Shown: positions 1 to 9,511, numbered from the stretch's first letter. The stretch is DNA of 64,000 bases from Planctomycetaceae bacterium (GCA_006969385.1 CP030884.1:5016249-5080248); one strand, 5' to 3'. Numbers and translations: made by a program. Notes: generated from the letters alone by a model not told the origin.

Positions 1-1932
1 CGTATAGAGCGAGTCCAACTCGGGCAGTTCGATGACTGCGGCTTCGATCACGCGGATCGCTTCATCGGTTTTGGTAATCGGCGTACCGACCGGCATTTGC
101 AAGTTGGCGACGATGGTTTCGCTATCCATCTTCGGAAAGAAGACGAAGGGCACGCGCCCGCCCGCGACCAGCCCCATACAACCGATCAGCATGGCCATCA
201 TAGCCGCCATCGTGACGTAACGATTGCGCACGCAGATGTTCAGGAGCCAGTCGTAACCGCGCAGCAAGACGTTGTTGATGAGATAGGCCTGCAGGCCGCG
301 CAACCGCGAAAGACCGCCGCGCACGCGTTCCGAGACCGCTTGCGGGTCGTGCACCTTGTGCGGCTTGAGCCATTCGGCCAAGTGCGATGGCAGAATCGAG
401 AGAGCTTCAAACAGCGATACGATCAACGAAATCAAGACGATGATCGGCAACACGCGCATGAAGTCGCCGATGCGCCCTTTGATGAACATCAACGGCGCGA
501 AGGCGACGATGGTCGTGGCAATGGCGCAGATAACCGGCCAGGTAACCTCTTCAGTGCCTTTGATCGCGGCGTCGTGGGGAGACAGGCCTTCTTCGATCTT
601 GGTAAATACGTTTTCACCGACGACGATGGCGTCATCGACGAGCAAGCCCAACACGATAATGAGGCCAAACATGCTCAAGAGATTGAGCGTGTAGCCCATC
701 ACCTGCATGGCCACCAACGTGCCGAGCACCGAAATCGAAAGCCCGGCCATTACCCAAAAGGCCACACGCCAATTCAGGAACACCAGCAACGACAGAAACA
801 CCCAAACCAGGCCCCAGAAACCGTTGCGGGTAAGCAGATCGAGACGACCTTCGATGAAGCGTGCCAGGTTGGTGGAGGTTTTTAACTTACCGATCGCCGG
901 GTACGGGCTGTTGTAAGCTTGTCGATAGACTTCCACGCGTTCGCGCTCATCGGGAAAGCCCAACGCGTATTTGAGGTTGTCCACCCACGTGCTTTCCAGC
1001 GGCTCTTGCATCTTGCCGGCCACCAGCGCCTTGATCTTGCGCGAAATTTCGATCGCATCTTGCGACGGGGTTTTATACGCCGTCACCGTGACGGCGGGCT
1101 TGGCATCGAAGCGAGAAATCACGTCGACGTCTTCGAATGTATCGCGAACGTCGGCAATGTCGGACAGGCGAATCACCTTGCCGGAGGCGTCGCTGCGCAC
1201 GATCGTTTCGCTAAGCGGTACGGCCTCGTCCTCTTCGCCGAGCGTACGCACGGCCACGTTGGCTTCGTCGGTCTTGATGCGACCGGCCGGCAAGTCGAGA
1301 TTGGCGGCGCGGATGGCCTCGGATATCTCCGGGAGCGAGATACCGTATTCCATCAGCTTCTCGGGCTTGACTTCGATACTGAGTTCGTCCTTGCGCGTGC
1401 CGCGTAGTGCCGTCTTCGTTATGCCCGGAATCGCCAAGATATCATCGCGCAGTTGCTTGCCGAGCGCCTTGAGCGTTTGATCGTCAAAATCACCGAAAAA
1501 GGAGACGTTGATCACCGGCAACTGGGGTTCGAACTTAACGACCTGCGTTTCTTCCGCGTCTTCCGGGAATTCATCGCGGGGAATCGTATCGATGGCCGCC
1601 TTTACGTCGGTCACGACCTGATCGACGTCGTCGACTTCATTGAACAGCACGGCGCTGATCGTGCTCATGCCTTCGGCATTGGTGGTGCGCAATTCTTCCA
1701 CGCCGTCGATGTCTTTTATGACTTCTTCGATTTTGGTGGAGATGCCTTTTTCGATTTCGCTGGGCGTCGCGCCGGGGTAGATCGTACTGATCAGCACTTG
1801 GTTCGGATTCGACTCGGGAAACATCTCGCGCACCAGCGCGATCGACGCGTATACGCCGGCGACGATCAGCGCGATCATTATCAGATTGACGATTACCGGA
1901 TTGTCGACGCTGAATTTTGGGAGCGACGTCAT
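1..1932 (-). CDS. RND-family efflux transporter permease (partial, C-terminus beyond left edge)
   Basis: An open frame runs from an ATG at 1932 to the window edge, giving about 644 residues of an AcrB/MexB-like inner-membrane pump. Seen: the N-terminal helix (M-T-S-L-P-K-F-S-V-D-N-P-V), a porter-domain segment with I-Y-P-G-A-T-P-S-E-I-E, the motif GLLVDDAIVVGEN in the TM4 region, and several hydrophobic helices. Family knowledge: RND permeases are about 1000-1100 residues and expel drugs, metals or lipids using the proton gradient. The start overlaps the stop of the adaptor gene upstream (ATGA), so the two are translationally coupled. No outer-membrane channel gene is visible. The substrate cannot be read from the sequence. 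Confidence 0.93.
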   Translation of the reverse strand, partial: MTSLPKFSVDNPVIVNLIMIALIVAGVYASIALVREMFPESNPNQVLISTIYPGATPSEIEKGISTKIEEVIKDIDGVEELRTTNAEGMSTISAVLFNEVDDVDQVVTDVKAAIDTIPRDEFPEDAEETQVVKFEPQLPVINVSFFGDFDDQTLKALGKQLRDDILAIPGITKTALRGTRKDELSIEVKPEKLMEYGISLPEISEAIRAANLDLPAGRIKTDEANVAVRTLGEEDEAVPLSETIVRSDASGKVIRLSDIADVRDTFEDVDVISRFDAKPAVTVTAYKTPSQDAIEISRKIKALVAGKMQEPLESTWVDNLKYALGFPDERERVEVYRQAYNSPYPAIGKLKTSTNLARFIEGRLDLLTRNGFWGLVWVFLSLLVFLNWRVAFWVMAGLSISVLGTLVAMQVMGYTLNLLSMFGLIIVLGLLVDDAIVVGENVFTKIEEGLSPHDAAIKGTEEVTWPVICAIATTIVAFAPLMFIKGRIGDFMRVLPIIVLISLIVSLFEALSILPSHLAEWLKPHKVHDPQAVSERVRGGLSRLRGLQAYLINNVLLRGYDWLLNICVRNRYVTMAAMMAMLIGCMGLVAGGRVPFVFFPKMDSETIVANLQMPVGTPITKTDEAIRVIEAAVIELPELDSLYT

Positions 1933-3344
1933 GACGGGTCGCCCTCGCTTGCCGTCGAGGATCGATCGTCGCCACCGTCGCCGACGAATTGCGTCGATTC
2001 AGTATCGCCCGCCACGCGCACCGCCGAACCGGCGAAGAGAATATCCAGATTGGTGGTAATCACGCGGTCACCGGGTTGTATTTCACCCGAAACAACGGCC
2101 TTATCGCCGATGAGCGATTCGATGACGACGCTCTTTCGGACCACGCGTTCGTCTTTGGCGACAAATACGTCATCGCCGACGATGATGCCGCGCGGAATCA
2201 CCAATGCGTTATCGATGCTCTTGCCTTGCACCCGTGCCGTCACGAACGAACCGCACACCAATGGCGTGGTTTGCTTGCGGTTGTCCACCTCAACGTAGGC
2301 CAGAAACGTGCGGCTGGTCTGATCGGCGATGGGCGACAGGCGTACCACTTGTGCTTTCCAGGTCGCGTCGGGAGCGCTATCCATCTCGATCTTGACCTCG
2401 GCACCGATCTTCACTTTGTGCCGCGCTGCCAATGGAAGTTCGACGGGAATCTCGATCAGGTCAGTATCGATGATGCGCGCGACCTGTGCGCCTTGCATGG
2501 TCATATCACCGCGGTCCACGAAGACTTGCTCGAGTTGACCGCTGAGCGGTGCGCGAATCGTCGCCTTATCGAGATTGATGCGGGCGCGTTCGACTTCGAC
2601 TTGGCGCGTGCGTTGGGTTGCGATCAGTTCGGCCTTGCGCACCGGGATCAGTGACAAGCTATTCTGCAACGTTTGCAACTGGCGCCGCGACTGTTCGGCG
2701 GCGAGCCGTGCGAAGTCCAGCTCTTTCTTGGAGGCGTTGCCGCGGTCGCGCAGTTCCTGGATGCGTTGGAACTCCGCCTCATTGACGTTCAACTCGCGTT
2801 GGGCGATTTCGATCAACTGTTCGGCGTTGGCTTTCTCGACGTCCAGCGTTTCGAGGCGGGCTTCGATATCGGCCAACTGGGCTTCGGCTTGTTCCAAGGC
2901 GTTTTGGTAGTCGCGCTTATCCACCTCCGCGAGGACCGTTCCCGCCTCAACAAACTTGCCGTCGTCGATGCCGTCCGGCACGTCAACGATGCGCCCCATG
3001 ACTTCCGCCGCGACGGTCGCTTCCCGCTCCGCGCGGGCCGTGCCGTAGCCCAAATATTCCTCGCGAACCGTGCGCGGATCGACTTGCAACACCTCGACCA
3101 ACGGTGGTAACGCAACAGCCGACGTCTTGATGGCGGTCGGCTTGGTGGATATCAGAAAGTTGAAGAGGCCCCCCGCCGTTATCAGCAACGCGCCGACGAT
3201 CGCGACGGAGACGAGCACACGCAGCCACGTGGCGGGCGGCGGTCGCTTCGGGTCCGCCAACGTCACCTCGTCGGCTTTGGGGGCCGCATAATTGAGCGAA
3301 TGTGGCGGTGCGTCGGCAGGCTGAGAATGCAAATCGGTCTTCAT
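1929..3344 (-). CDS. RND efflux periplasmic adaptor (HlyD/MFP family)
   Basis: About 471 residues. Seen: a proline-rich N-terminal cytoplasmic stretch, one membrane anchor (around residues 40-65, L-R-V-L-V-S-V-A-I-V-G-A-L), a lipoyl half with V-D-V-P-D-G-I, a long alpha-helical coiled-coil hairpin rich in E, A, L and Q, the second lipoyl half (A-T-I-R-A-P-L-S-G-Q-L), then beta-barrel and membrane-proximal domains. Known role: it bridges the RND permease to the outer-membrane channel. The ATG at 3344 (M-K-T-D-L-H-S) is preferred; an in-frame ATG at 3368 is possible, and longer extensions lack membrane-protein character. It is the first gene of a two-gene operon with the permease. Confidence 0.9.
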   Translation of the reverse strand: MKTDLHSQPADAPPHSLNYAAPKADEVTLADPKRPPPATWLRVLVSVAIVGALLITAGGLFNFLISTKPTAIKTSAVALPPLVEVLQVDPRTVREEYLGYGTARAEREATVAAEVMGRIVDVPDGIDDGKFVEAGTVLAEVDKRDYQNALEQAEAQLADIEARLETLDVEKANAEQLIEIAQRELNVNEAEFQRIQELRDRGNASKKELDFARLAAEQSRRQLQTLQNSLSLIPVRKAELIATQRTRQVEVERARINLDKATIRAPLSGQLEQVFVDRGDMTMQGAQVARIIDTDLIEIPVELPLAARHKVKIGAEVKIEMDSAPDATWKAQVVRLSPIADQTSRTFLAYVEVDNRKQTTPLVCGSFVTARVQGKSIDNALVIPRGIIVGDDVFVAKDERVVRKSVVIESLIGDKAVVSGEIQPGDRVITTNLDILFAGSAVRVAGDTESTQFVGDGGDDRSSTASEGDPS

Positions 3345-3869
3345 GGTTGTATCAATTGTCCGTTGCATCTTCGTCACTGCCAATACGCTCCATGACCAGA
3401 ATATTTTGCGGGTGCTTCCCCGCCAGCACCGCGAAGCTTGTTGCACCCCCTAACTATGCGTTTTAGACAGGCCCAACTCACGATTTGTTAAGACATTTCA
3501 GCGAAATCAGGGCATTTCTATCGATATCGTAGTCGGGCTCGCGTACTTCGAATGAAGGAAACCGCGCCTTTGCCGAGGGTCACCGCAAACGCGGGCTTCA
3601 AGGTATGGATTTGTAAACGGAGTTATGGGGCATCGGTCGGAAAAGCGTTGGGCGGATACGAGCATTCGGGTTCGGCTCACTAAGGAGCCTTGACACCGGT
3701 GCCCGCCAAATGAACGAATCATCGGCTGGACCGAGTGACTCAAAGGCTGTCCGATGGGTTGAGGCTTACGGCATCGCCTTGCTTGGATACTTTCGCCGCC
3801 AATAGGCAATCCGCTACGTCACGATATTTCCTCACCCGTCTCATTCGTACTCGAATAACCAGCGGAATC

Positions 3870-3908
3870 AAAAAAGAACGACCGCCGCAGGTGGGACTGC
3901 GACGGTCG
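3870..3908 (-). terminator. Intrinsic terminator-like hairpin, minus strand
   Basis: A 12-base stem with one mismatch (3879-3890 with 3897-3908) and a 6-base loop is followed, reading the minus strand, by a T-rich run (3870-3878). It would end transcription coming from the sigma/anti-sigma/spondin operon, although it lies about 330 bases past that operon's last stop. Confidence 0.55.
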
Positions 3909-3922
3909 CGGCAAAATAAACG

Positions 3923-3958
3923 TGGTCGGTCATGGGCGCGGTGGAATCTGACCGACCA
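3923..3958. repeat. 10-bp inverted repeat (TGGTCGGTCA / TGACCGACCA)
   Basis: Perfect 10-base arms (3923-3932 and 3949-3958) are separated by 16 bases, immediately next to the terminator-like hairpin. It could be an operator or a second RNA stem; function unknown. Confidence 0.5.
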
Positions 3959-4236
3959 GCAAGATGGCGTTGCCGCATTCCCCTCCGAGGCTGCGACATC
4001 GAAACAAAGTATGACCGATGCCGGTCGCCGCGTCTCGTTTGAAAGCTGTTAATTTAGAGGGGAATGTGGTTAATGGTTTATCGGGCGTTAAGAGCTATGA
4101 CGCTCTAAAGCACGAATTTTTCACGAGTTACCGAAAGTTGGCGATCATTGGCCACTGTGAAGTAGTGCCAACAAATAACAGGTGGCAAATCCACCGCGTC
4201 GCTTATTACAATCCACACGCCAATTCCGCGACTGTT

Positions 4237-5028
4237 TTACCGTCGGCGGCGCATTCCGAAGACCCCGGCTGCCAAAATCAATGCGGCCGACGCCGGTTCG
4301 GGCGTGATCGTAATTCGACCAATCTGATCGCCAGCATCGAACGCCTGCGTCACGATAGGGCCGGGTGCGGTTTGGGTGCCGATGATCGAATTGAGGTAAT
4401 TGCTATCGGCGGGCTGGATCGTAAAGAAGGGTCGAACCACGCCGCCCTCGGCGATCCCGCCGGTGGCATCGATTCCATTAACGAATGCCGGCCCATTGGT
4501 GATGTCATTTACCTCCGAACCATTGTCGTAGACGTCCGAGCCGAAGATATCGATCACGAACGGGCCGTCAAAATTGCCTGCGCCGTCGAATAGCTCGATC
4601 GCATTATCGTTGCCGACGAACAGATCATTCGATGGCACGATCATCGACGCGTAATTAAAAAATCGATTGCTGGTGGCATCGCCGACATCTATGGTGGTCG
4701 AAGCAGATTCGCCGGGGCTGAACACGGGGGGACCATTGGGCTCGGCTAAGGTTTGACCGACACTGTTCATCACCTCATTGAGCAGTCGCTGCCCGATGAC
4801 ACTGGTATCTCCCAACTCGGCGATTTCGGTGATCCCCGGTAATAGGCTCGAATCGCTGCCGGCTTCAAACGCATCGAAGCTGCCGTCGTGTACGCCGAAC
4901 CAAAATGGGGTAAACGCGAAGCCGCCGTCACCCTGCAGATTTTCGACTTGAATGGAGATTTCTGACGCAGTGGCTGCCGTCGCGCACGAAAACGCCAGCG
5001 CGAGAACCAATCGTGATGCCAATTTCAT
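4237..5028 (-). CDS. Secreted spondin-domain-like protein with PEP-CTERM sorting signal
   Basis: 263 residues from the ATG at 5028, chosen because AAGGAG lies 8 bases upstream; a longer frame to 5085 exists but would bury the signal peptide. Seen: a signal peptide (MKLASRLVLALAFSCATAATA), a body with the S-M-I-V-P-S-N-D-L-F-V-G-N-D-N-A pattern I associate with bacterial spondin_N domains, then T-P-E-P-A, a hydrophobic helix and a terminal RRRR. That tail is the PEP-CTERM signal, processed by an exosortase system in other bacteria; no exosortase gene is in this window. It lies 86 bases downstream of an anti-sigma gene on the same strand, so co-transcription and ECF control are likely (inference). 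The precise function is unknown. Confidence 0.82.
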   Translation of the reverse strand: MKLASRLVLALAFSCATAATASEISIQVENLQGDGGFAFTPFWFGVHDGSFDAFEAGSDSSLLPGITEIAELGDTSVIGQRLLNEVMNSVGQTLAEPNGPPVFSPGESASTTIDVGDATSNRFFNYASMIVPSNDLFVGNDNAIELFDGAGNFDGPFVIDIFGSDVYDNGSEVNDITNGPAFVNGIDATGGIAEGGVVRPFFTIQPADSNYLNSIIGTQTAPGPIVTQAFDAGDQIGRITITPEPASAALILAAGVFGMRRRR

Positions 5029-5113
5029 AATTCTTGCTCCTTTTCGTTCGGTGTTAATGGGGCGTTCTCCAATGAGTCGCCGCAAAAACCGAATCCTTGC
5101 ATCGGAGCAAAAA

Positions 5114-5422
5114 TTATTTTTCGTCCTGCTGCGCGGCAGCGTCCAACGCCCTTTTCAGACGCGCGCGGCCCTCGGGTGAGAGGCCACGCCCCCTTGAAGC
5201 GTCGGTCAGTGGCTCTTTACCGCGCATATCGTCGATCAGCGCTTCCAGCTTCTCTGTTTGATTGCGCGCGATCCAACATCCGCGGCAAACCAACGCGTGC
5301 GACCACGCGCCGAAGCGCTCGATGCGCGTGGTCGTGCCCGACTGCGCGAGCGATCGAATGCGATCGGCCTCCTCGCAACGCAGGGTCAGCACATACCAGA
5401 TGCTCTTCAAGATGCGGCGCAT
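5114..5422 (-). CDS. Zinc-finger (ZAS-type) anti-sigma factor
   Basis: 102 residues from the ATG at 5422, which overlaps the sigma gene's TGA (TGATG). Seen: an N-terminal helix with L-R-C-E-E-A, then the H-A-L-V-C-R-G-C motif (H-x3-C-x2-C) typical of zinc-binding anti-sigma domains. The rest is charged and helical and has no membrane segment, so this is a soluble regulator. Known role of the family: it binds and silences the cognate ECF sigma and releases it on a signal, often redox. Its position directly after the sigma gene fits. A longer frame from 5446 is less likely given the overlap. Confidence 0.8.
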   Translation of the reverse strand: MRRILKSIWYVLTLRCEEADRIRSLAQSGTTTRIERFGAWSHALVCRGCWIARNQTEKLEALIDDMRGKEPLTDASRGRGLSPEGRARLKRALDAAAQQDEK

Positions 5423-6009
5423 CAATCCTGGCCCTTCTCGAACCACTCGTCCGTTAATGACTCACGCAATCGTAAACGAGCGCGATGAAGCAGCGTCCAA
5501 AAATTGGTCGGCGAAATGCTCATGACCTTGCATATCTCTTTTGACGCGATTCCGTCGATTTCTTTGAGGCAGAAGGCCGTGCGCATCGTCGGCGGCAATT
5601 CGTCAATCGCCCGGTTGAGGGCTGCCTGCAGCTCGCGCCGACGCATTCCGTCTTCCGGCAATGCGGGCCACTTGATAGGCCGATTTTTCCAAAATCCGTC
5701 CTTAAAGCTGGCGGACCTATCACCGTCAACCGCCTCAACGCGCACGGGCGTTACGCGGCGGTTCCGTATCACATCGATCACCTTATGGCGAAGAATGCCG
5801 ATGAGCCAGGTTTTTTCAGTCGATTCGCCGCGAAACCCATCGGCCGCGCGCAAGGCTGCAATCAGCGTTTCCTGCACCGCATCTTCCGCCTCGTCAGCGT
5901 CGCCCAGCCGCCGAAACGCATATGCGAAGAGCGTGTCGCCGTACTCGCGTAACCATCTCTCGGCACGCATGGCCTGTTCAGACGTTAATGAGGTCGGGGA
6001 TTCCGGCAT
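5422..6009 (-). CDS. ECF-type RNA polymerase sigma factor
   Basis: 195 residues. Seen: region 2 (F-A-Y-A-F-R-R-L-G-D-A-D-E-A-E-D-A-V-Q-E-T) and region 4 with a helix-turn-helix (L-P-P-T-M-R-T-A-F-C-L-K-E-I-D-G, then S-K-E-I-C and R-A-R-L-R-L-R-E-S-L). A linker with F-W-K-N-R-P-I-K-W-P and the C-terminal E-W-F resemble, from memory, the TIGR02943 sigma group, which also pairs with a short Cys/His anti-sigma. It heads the operon sigma - anti-sigma - spondin-like PEP-CTERM protein. Autoregulation is expected for ECF systems, but I cannot point to a clear promoter. Confidence 0.9.
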   Translation of the reverse strand: MPESPTSLTSEQAMRAERWLREYGDTLFAYAFRRLGDADEAEDAVQETLIAALRAADGFRGESTEKTWLIGILRHKVIDVIRNRRVTPVRVEAVDGDRSASFKDGFWKNRPIKWPALPEDGMRRRELQAALNRAIDELPPTMRTAFCLKEIDGIASKEICKVMSISPTNFWTLLHRARLRLRESLTDEWFEKGQD

Positions 6010-6156
6010 ACGCCTATTGCGGGCGACGAAAATACGGAGGGCGCACAGTTATCAGCCGCGACGAAGCAGACCTAGGGCCACATACTGGGGCGAACTTAGG
6101 CGGAACGATGCGGATCGGACGCGTCAGGCGAGTTGCTCAATGTGAATGACGGAACG

Positions 6157-6231
6157 GGTGGATGACGGGATTCGAACCCGCGGCCCCTAGAATCACAATC
6201 TAGTGCTCTAACCAACTGAGCTACACCCACC
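6157..6231 (-). tRNA. tRNA-His (GTG)
   Basis: Read on the minus strand, the acceptor arms GTGGGTG and CATCCAC pair. The D-arm, an anticodon stem CTAGA/TCTAG with loop TTGTGAT (anticodon GTG) and the T-arm with GGTTCGAATCC are all present. The extra 5' G opposite a C discriminator is the tRNA-His hallmark. CCA is not encoded. Confidence 0.97.
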
Positions 6232-6475
6232 AACAGCACGGGATGGTGACATTACCGGCCACTCCCCATGAATCGGACCCAATAGCGTATCGCGCCTCGA
6301 TAAAACTGGCAAGCTGGCCGCGTCGATTGCGTCCGCAACTCCAGGGCATACCGCCACTTGCGACCTGGGCGAAATCTTAATGGTCGGTCCGGATGAACCG
6401 ATAGTACCCATGGTTTGCTGCGCCATTTTTGTCACGGATGGTGCGAATAGACGTCAAAATCGAGGTCGCCAGCAA

Positions 6476-7876
6476 ATGGCATTTCTCGAAAACGTGAAAA
6501 GACTGGCATCCGGTCTCCAAGGTCGGACCACGCTGTTCCTACTGGCGGTCGTGTTGGCCGCTACCGGTATTAGCGGCGCGATTTTTGTGCGCATGACATC
6601 CAACATGCTACTCGATCAAACGCGCTCGAAGGCGCGCGATGTCGCGCGAGCGTTGGCGTGGTCATCCGCCGATGCGGTGGAAACCAAAGACAGCACAAGC
6701 CTGTTGGCCGTTGCGGAAGAGATGCTCACCGAAAGTGAGCTGTGTTATGTGCTCTTCACCGATGTTTCGGGCCAACTGATCACCAGCTATCAGCGCGGCG
6801 CGGGTAACATCAATCACCTCTTGATGGGGCCGGACGGGCAAATCTCCGTCGAACCGATCGACACGCCCAAACTCTCTGTCCACCGCGAATATGGTACGCG
6901 CGTTGATATTGTTTATCCGGTGCGACCGTTACGCATCGACGCCCAACGGGGCACCCGGCCGACCGTAGGTTACATCCGTGTCGGTCTCGATGCGAGCAGT
7001 TATGAAGCACGCCTCGGCTACCTAACCTATTCGATCATGGGCTTCTCGGCGGCGATCGCTCTACTAATGTTACCGTTGGGCTACCAGGTCGTGCGCAACG
7101 TGGTGCAACCCATTCAGATGCTTAACATCGCCACGCGCGAAGTAGCCGAAGGTAACCTGACTGCCCGCGTCCGACTGACGCGTCGCGATGAAATTGGCGA
7201 TTTGGCACGTACGTTCGACAGGATGGCCGATCACGTGCAAGACGCGCACGACAAACTGGTCTCGTTAAACGAAGATCTCGAAGAGCGCGTGCGGCAACGT
7301 ACATTAGCGTTGGAAGAAGCCAACGAACGGCTGCGCGACATGGCCGCACGCGACTCGCTGACCGGCCTGTATAACAGACGGCACTTCAACGATTTCCTCG
7401 CGCAGCTATTCTCCGAAGTCGATCGGTACGGCGGCACGTTGACGTGCATGATGATCGACCTCGATAACTTTAAGCAGGTAAACGACTCGCTCGGCCACAA
7501 AGCCGGCGACGAGTTGCTGCGGCTCACCGCATCCGTTATCGAGCGGTCGATTCGCGAAGCAGATATCGCCGTTCGCTATGGTGGCGATGAGTTTGTGATC
7601 TTAATGCCGCAAACGACGACGCTCGAAGCGCGATCCAGCGCCGAGCGAATCCTTACGCGATTTATCAACGACATCGAAACGGACATGCCGGAAGCATCGA
7701 TTGCCACGCTGAGCATCGGCCTCGCCAACCAGAACGGCCCCGGCCCCGGCAAGCCGATGGACCTCGTGCAACTGGCCGACGAAGCGCTGTATCTGGCGAA
7801 GTCCGGCGGTAAGAATCGCATCACCATTCTCGAGCCCGATCGTACGCAACCGTCAAAACAGAATTTCGATATTTAG
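6476..7876 (+). CDS. Membrane diguanylate cyclase (sensor - HAMP - GGDEF)
   Basis: 466 residues from the ATG at 6476 (GAGGT upstream); the upstream in-frame extension has no domain character. Seen: TM1 around residues 14-34, a roughly 150-residue extracytoplasmic sensor, TM2 around 185-205, a HAMP linker (V-V-Q-P-I...R-R-D-E-I-G-D-L), a short coiled coil, then a GGDEF domain with D-S-L-T-G-L-Y-N-R-R and GGDEF at 369-373. The inhibitory I-site R-E-A-D lies at 360-363, five residues before GGDEF. Known chemistry: two GTP make cyclic di-GMP. The intact motif and I-site predict an active, product-inhibited enzyme. No EAL domain and no obvious operon partner. Confidence 0.93.
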   Translation: MAFLENVKRLASGLQGRTTLFLLAVVLAATGISGAIFVRMTSNMLLDQTRSKARDVARALAWSSADAVETKDSTSLLAVAEEMLTESELCYVLFTDVSGQLITSYQRGAGNINHLLMGPDGQISVEPIDTPKLSVHREYGTRVDIVYPVRPLRIDAQRGTRPTVGYIRVGLDASSYEARLGYLTYSIMGFSAAIALLMLPLGYQVVRNVVQPIQMLNIATREVAEGNLTARVRLTRRDEIGDLARTFDRMADHVQDAHDKLVSLNEDLEERVRQRTLALEEANERLRDMAARDSLTGLYNRRHFNDFLAQLFSEVDRYGGTLTCMMIDLDNFKQVNDSLGHKAGDELLRLTASVIERSIREADIAVRYGGDEFVILMPQTTTLEARSSAERILTRFINDIETDMPEASIATLSIGLANQNGPGPGKPMDLVQLADEALYLAKSGGKNRITILEPDRTQPSKQNFDI

Positions 7877-8445
7877 GTCGATGTGCAGAACTGGGTGGAG
7901 TAGCACAGTGTATCTACGTAACCACCGAGCACGGCGATGCCGCGTTTTGGGTTGGTCACGATCGCCCGCCTTGACTGTCGCACTGGATAACTTGCTGACG
8001 ACCTCAAGATTTGCTAATGCGGCCTCATTGTGTTCCAGGGCAATCTGGGGTTGATATCGTATGCCTGGTACCTCATCCACGTACAAAAAGTGGATGACGT
8101 CTGCTCCCTCTCCCTCGCAGGGAGAGGTCTGGGGTGAGGACCTCAGTAAGAGCGCAAAGTTTAGGACCCCACACCATTAATGTGGATGAAATACTAGAAC
8201 TGGGTCCACGTTTTTTAATCGGTCTGTAGTTTTTTTGCTTCGGCGGGAACTATCGCGCCCGGCACGCTCCCTGCGAAGGAGAAAGGGGCTAAGTCGCGCA
8301 CCATCTAAGTGTGGGTCGTGTTCGAGTTCTCCGCTCGTCGAGATCGGGTAACATACGTAGCAAACTGCAAGGTGAACTCGTCGGGTAACATTTGAATCCA
8401 AATCACGGTAGCCCAAGGCAGTTGCTAGCAAACAACAACGCTGAA
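7877..8445. other. Intergenic spacer with palindromic repeats
   Basis: About 570 bases with no supported gene. It holds a three-hairpin element (8074-8190, listed separately) and, at 8230-8300, further short G/C-rich inverted segments. It must also contain the promoter of the inositol-monophosphatase-like gene. Confidence 0.5.
8074..8190. repeat. Interspersed three-hairpin intergenic element, copy 1
   Basis: Seen in order: a CATCCAC...GTGGATG hairpin (8074-8096), a hairpin built on CTCTCCCT/AGGGAGAG near 8108-8127, and a CCACAcc...TTAATGTGG hairpin ending near 8187. The same three units in the same order recur at 10540-10643. Confidence 0.65.
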
Positions 8446-9261
8446 ATGAAGCTAACCACCACAGAAATCGACCCATTCCGCTTGGCTGCGTGCGAGTATG
8501 CACGCGTCGGCGGGCTCGCTGCGCTACCGTACTTCGGCAACGTGACGGCCATGCAAAAGGCCGACGACACGCCTGTTACGCAGGCCGACCATGCGGCGCA
8601 AGCGGCGATTCTGGGTGCCATCGCTGCGCGCTATCCGCAACACGCCGTAATCTGCGAAGAGAAAATTTCTCAGCCAAATCTGCACGCCGATGTACGCGCG
8701 GCCGAGTTTTGCTGGGTGGTCGACCCGGTCGATGGCACGCGCAACTTTGCCAAGGGCATCCCGATGTACGCCTGCTCGGTCGCCTTGATGCACGATGGCC
8801 GCCCCCTTGCGGGCGCGATCTATGACGCCTCAACCACGCGCATCTATTCGGCCGGTCGCGGAGTTGGCATGTATTGCGACAACGTGCGCTGGCAGTCGCA
8901 CCTGTACGACGAAGCTGCGGACGCGATCGTATTGATATCCTCCTTCCGTCAGCGTAAGTCGCCACCGGCGATTCGCGAGTGGATGGACACGTATCTCTTT
9001 CGCAATCAGGGTTCGCTGGCGCTGCATTTGGCGTGGGTCGCCGCCGGACTGGCCGACGCCGCCTTTGCCGCCGAAAGTAAACTCTGGGACATCGCCGCCG
9101 GTGCGCTGATGATCGAAGAAGCGGGCCGCCGCATTACGACGGAGACGGGTGCGTCGTTATGGCCGGTCGATGTGTCGCAATACACTGACGAGAATTTGAC
9201 ACTGCTGGCAGCGGCGGATGGATTGCATGGGAAGTTGTTGGGGAGTCTTTGCGACCAATAG
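8446..9261 (+). CDS. Inositol monophosphatase-family phosphatase
   Basis: 271 residues from the ATG at 8446; the frame extends to 8392, but those residues look non-coding. Seen: the metal-binding Glu in I-C-E-E-K (71-72), the signature D-P-V-D-G-T-R-N-F (93-101) and the second signature W-D-I-A-A-G near residue 210. These are the three metal ligand sites of the Mg-dependent, Li-sensitive phosphatase superfamily. Members hydrolyse inositol-1-phosphate, histidinol phosphate, PAP or fructose bisphosphate; the substrate is not decidable here. It stands alone between repeat-bearing spacers. Confidence 0.88.
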   Translation: MKLTTTEIDPFRLAACEYARVGGLAALPYFGNVTAMQKADDTPVTQADHAAQAAILGAIAARYPQHAVICEEKISQPNLHADVRAAEFCWVVDPVDGTRNFAKGIPMYACSVALMHDGRPLAGAIYDASTTRIYSAGRGVGMYCDNVRWQSHLYDEAADAIVLISSFRQRKSPPAIREWMDTYLFRNQGSLALHLAWVAAGLADAAFAAESKLWDIAAGALMIEEAGRRITTETGASLWPVDVSQYTDENLTLLAAADGLHGKLLGSLCDQ

Positions 9262-9511
9262 AAAAGCGAAAATCCTATTGCGGCTTGAATGCTTCGCTAC
9301 GCGAGGCATCGGTGCTGCATGAATAGGTGCCCCATCATTTTCGAAGAAAAGGTTGGGGAATTAAGCGTCATCATGTCTAGATGCCTAATCTATGAAGCCA
9401 CGCACGATCCCCCACCCTTCGCTGCCGCGAAGGATTGGGGCACCCGTTGCTTCGCGGTCTTTGCGAAACGCGTCGAGCCCACCCGACCGATTCGTGCTAA
9501 ACTCCCCTCTC

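Larger units (their letters stand above)
3345..4236. other. Intergenic region without a convincing gene
   Basis: About 890 bases between the efflux operon and the spondin-like gene. Short frames on both strands lack recognisable protein character and plausible ribosome sites. The region must hold the efflux promoter, the 3' end of the spondin transcript and two hairpins (3879-3908 and 3923-3958, listed separately). Smaller palindromes lie near 4149-4171 and 4181-4196. Nothing else was recognised. Confidence 0.5.

Noticed and set aside
4018..4593. A 191-codon plus-strand frame overlapping the spondin-like gene
   Set aside because: It is antisense to a gene with a signal peptide, a good ribosome site and a PEP-CTERM tail; the frame's own residues look random.
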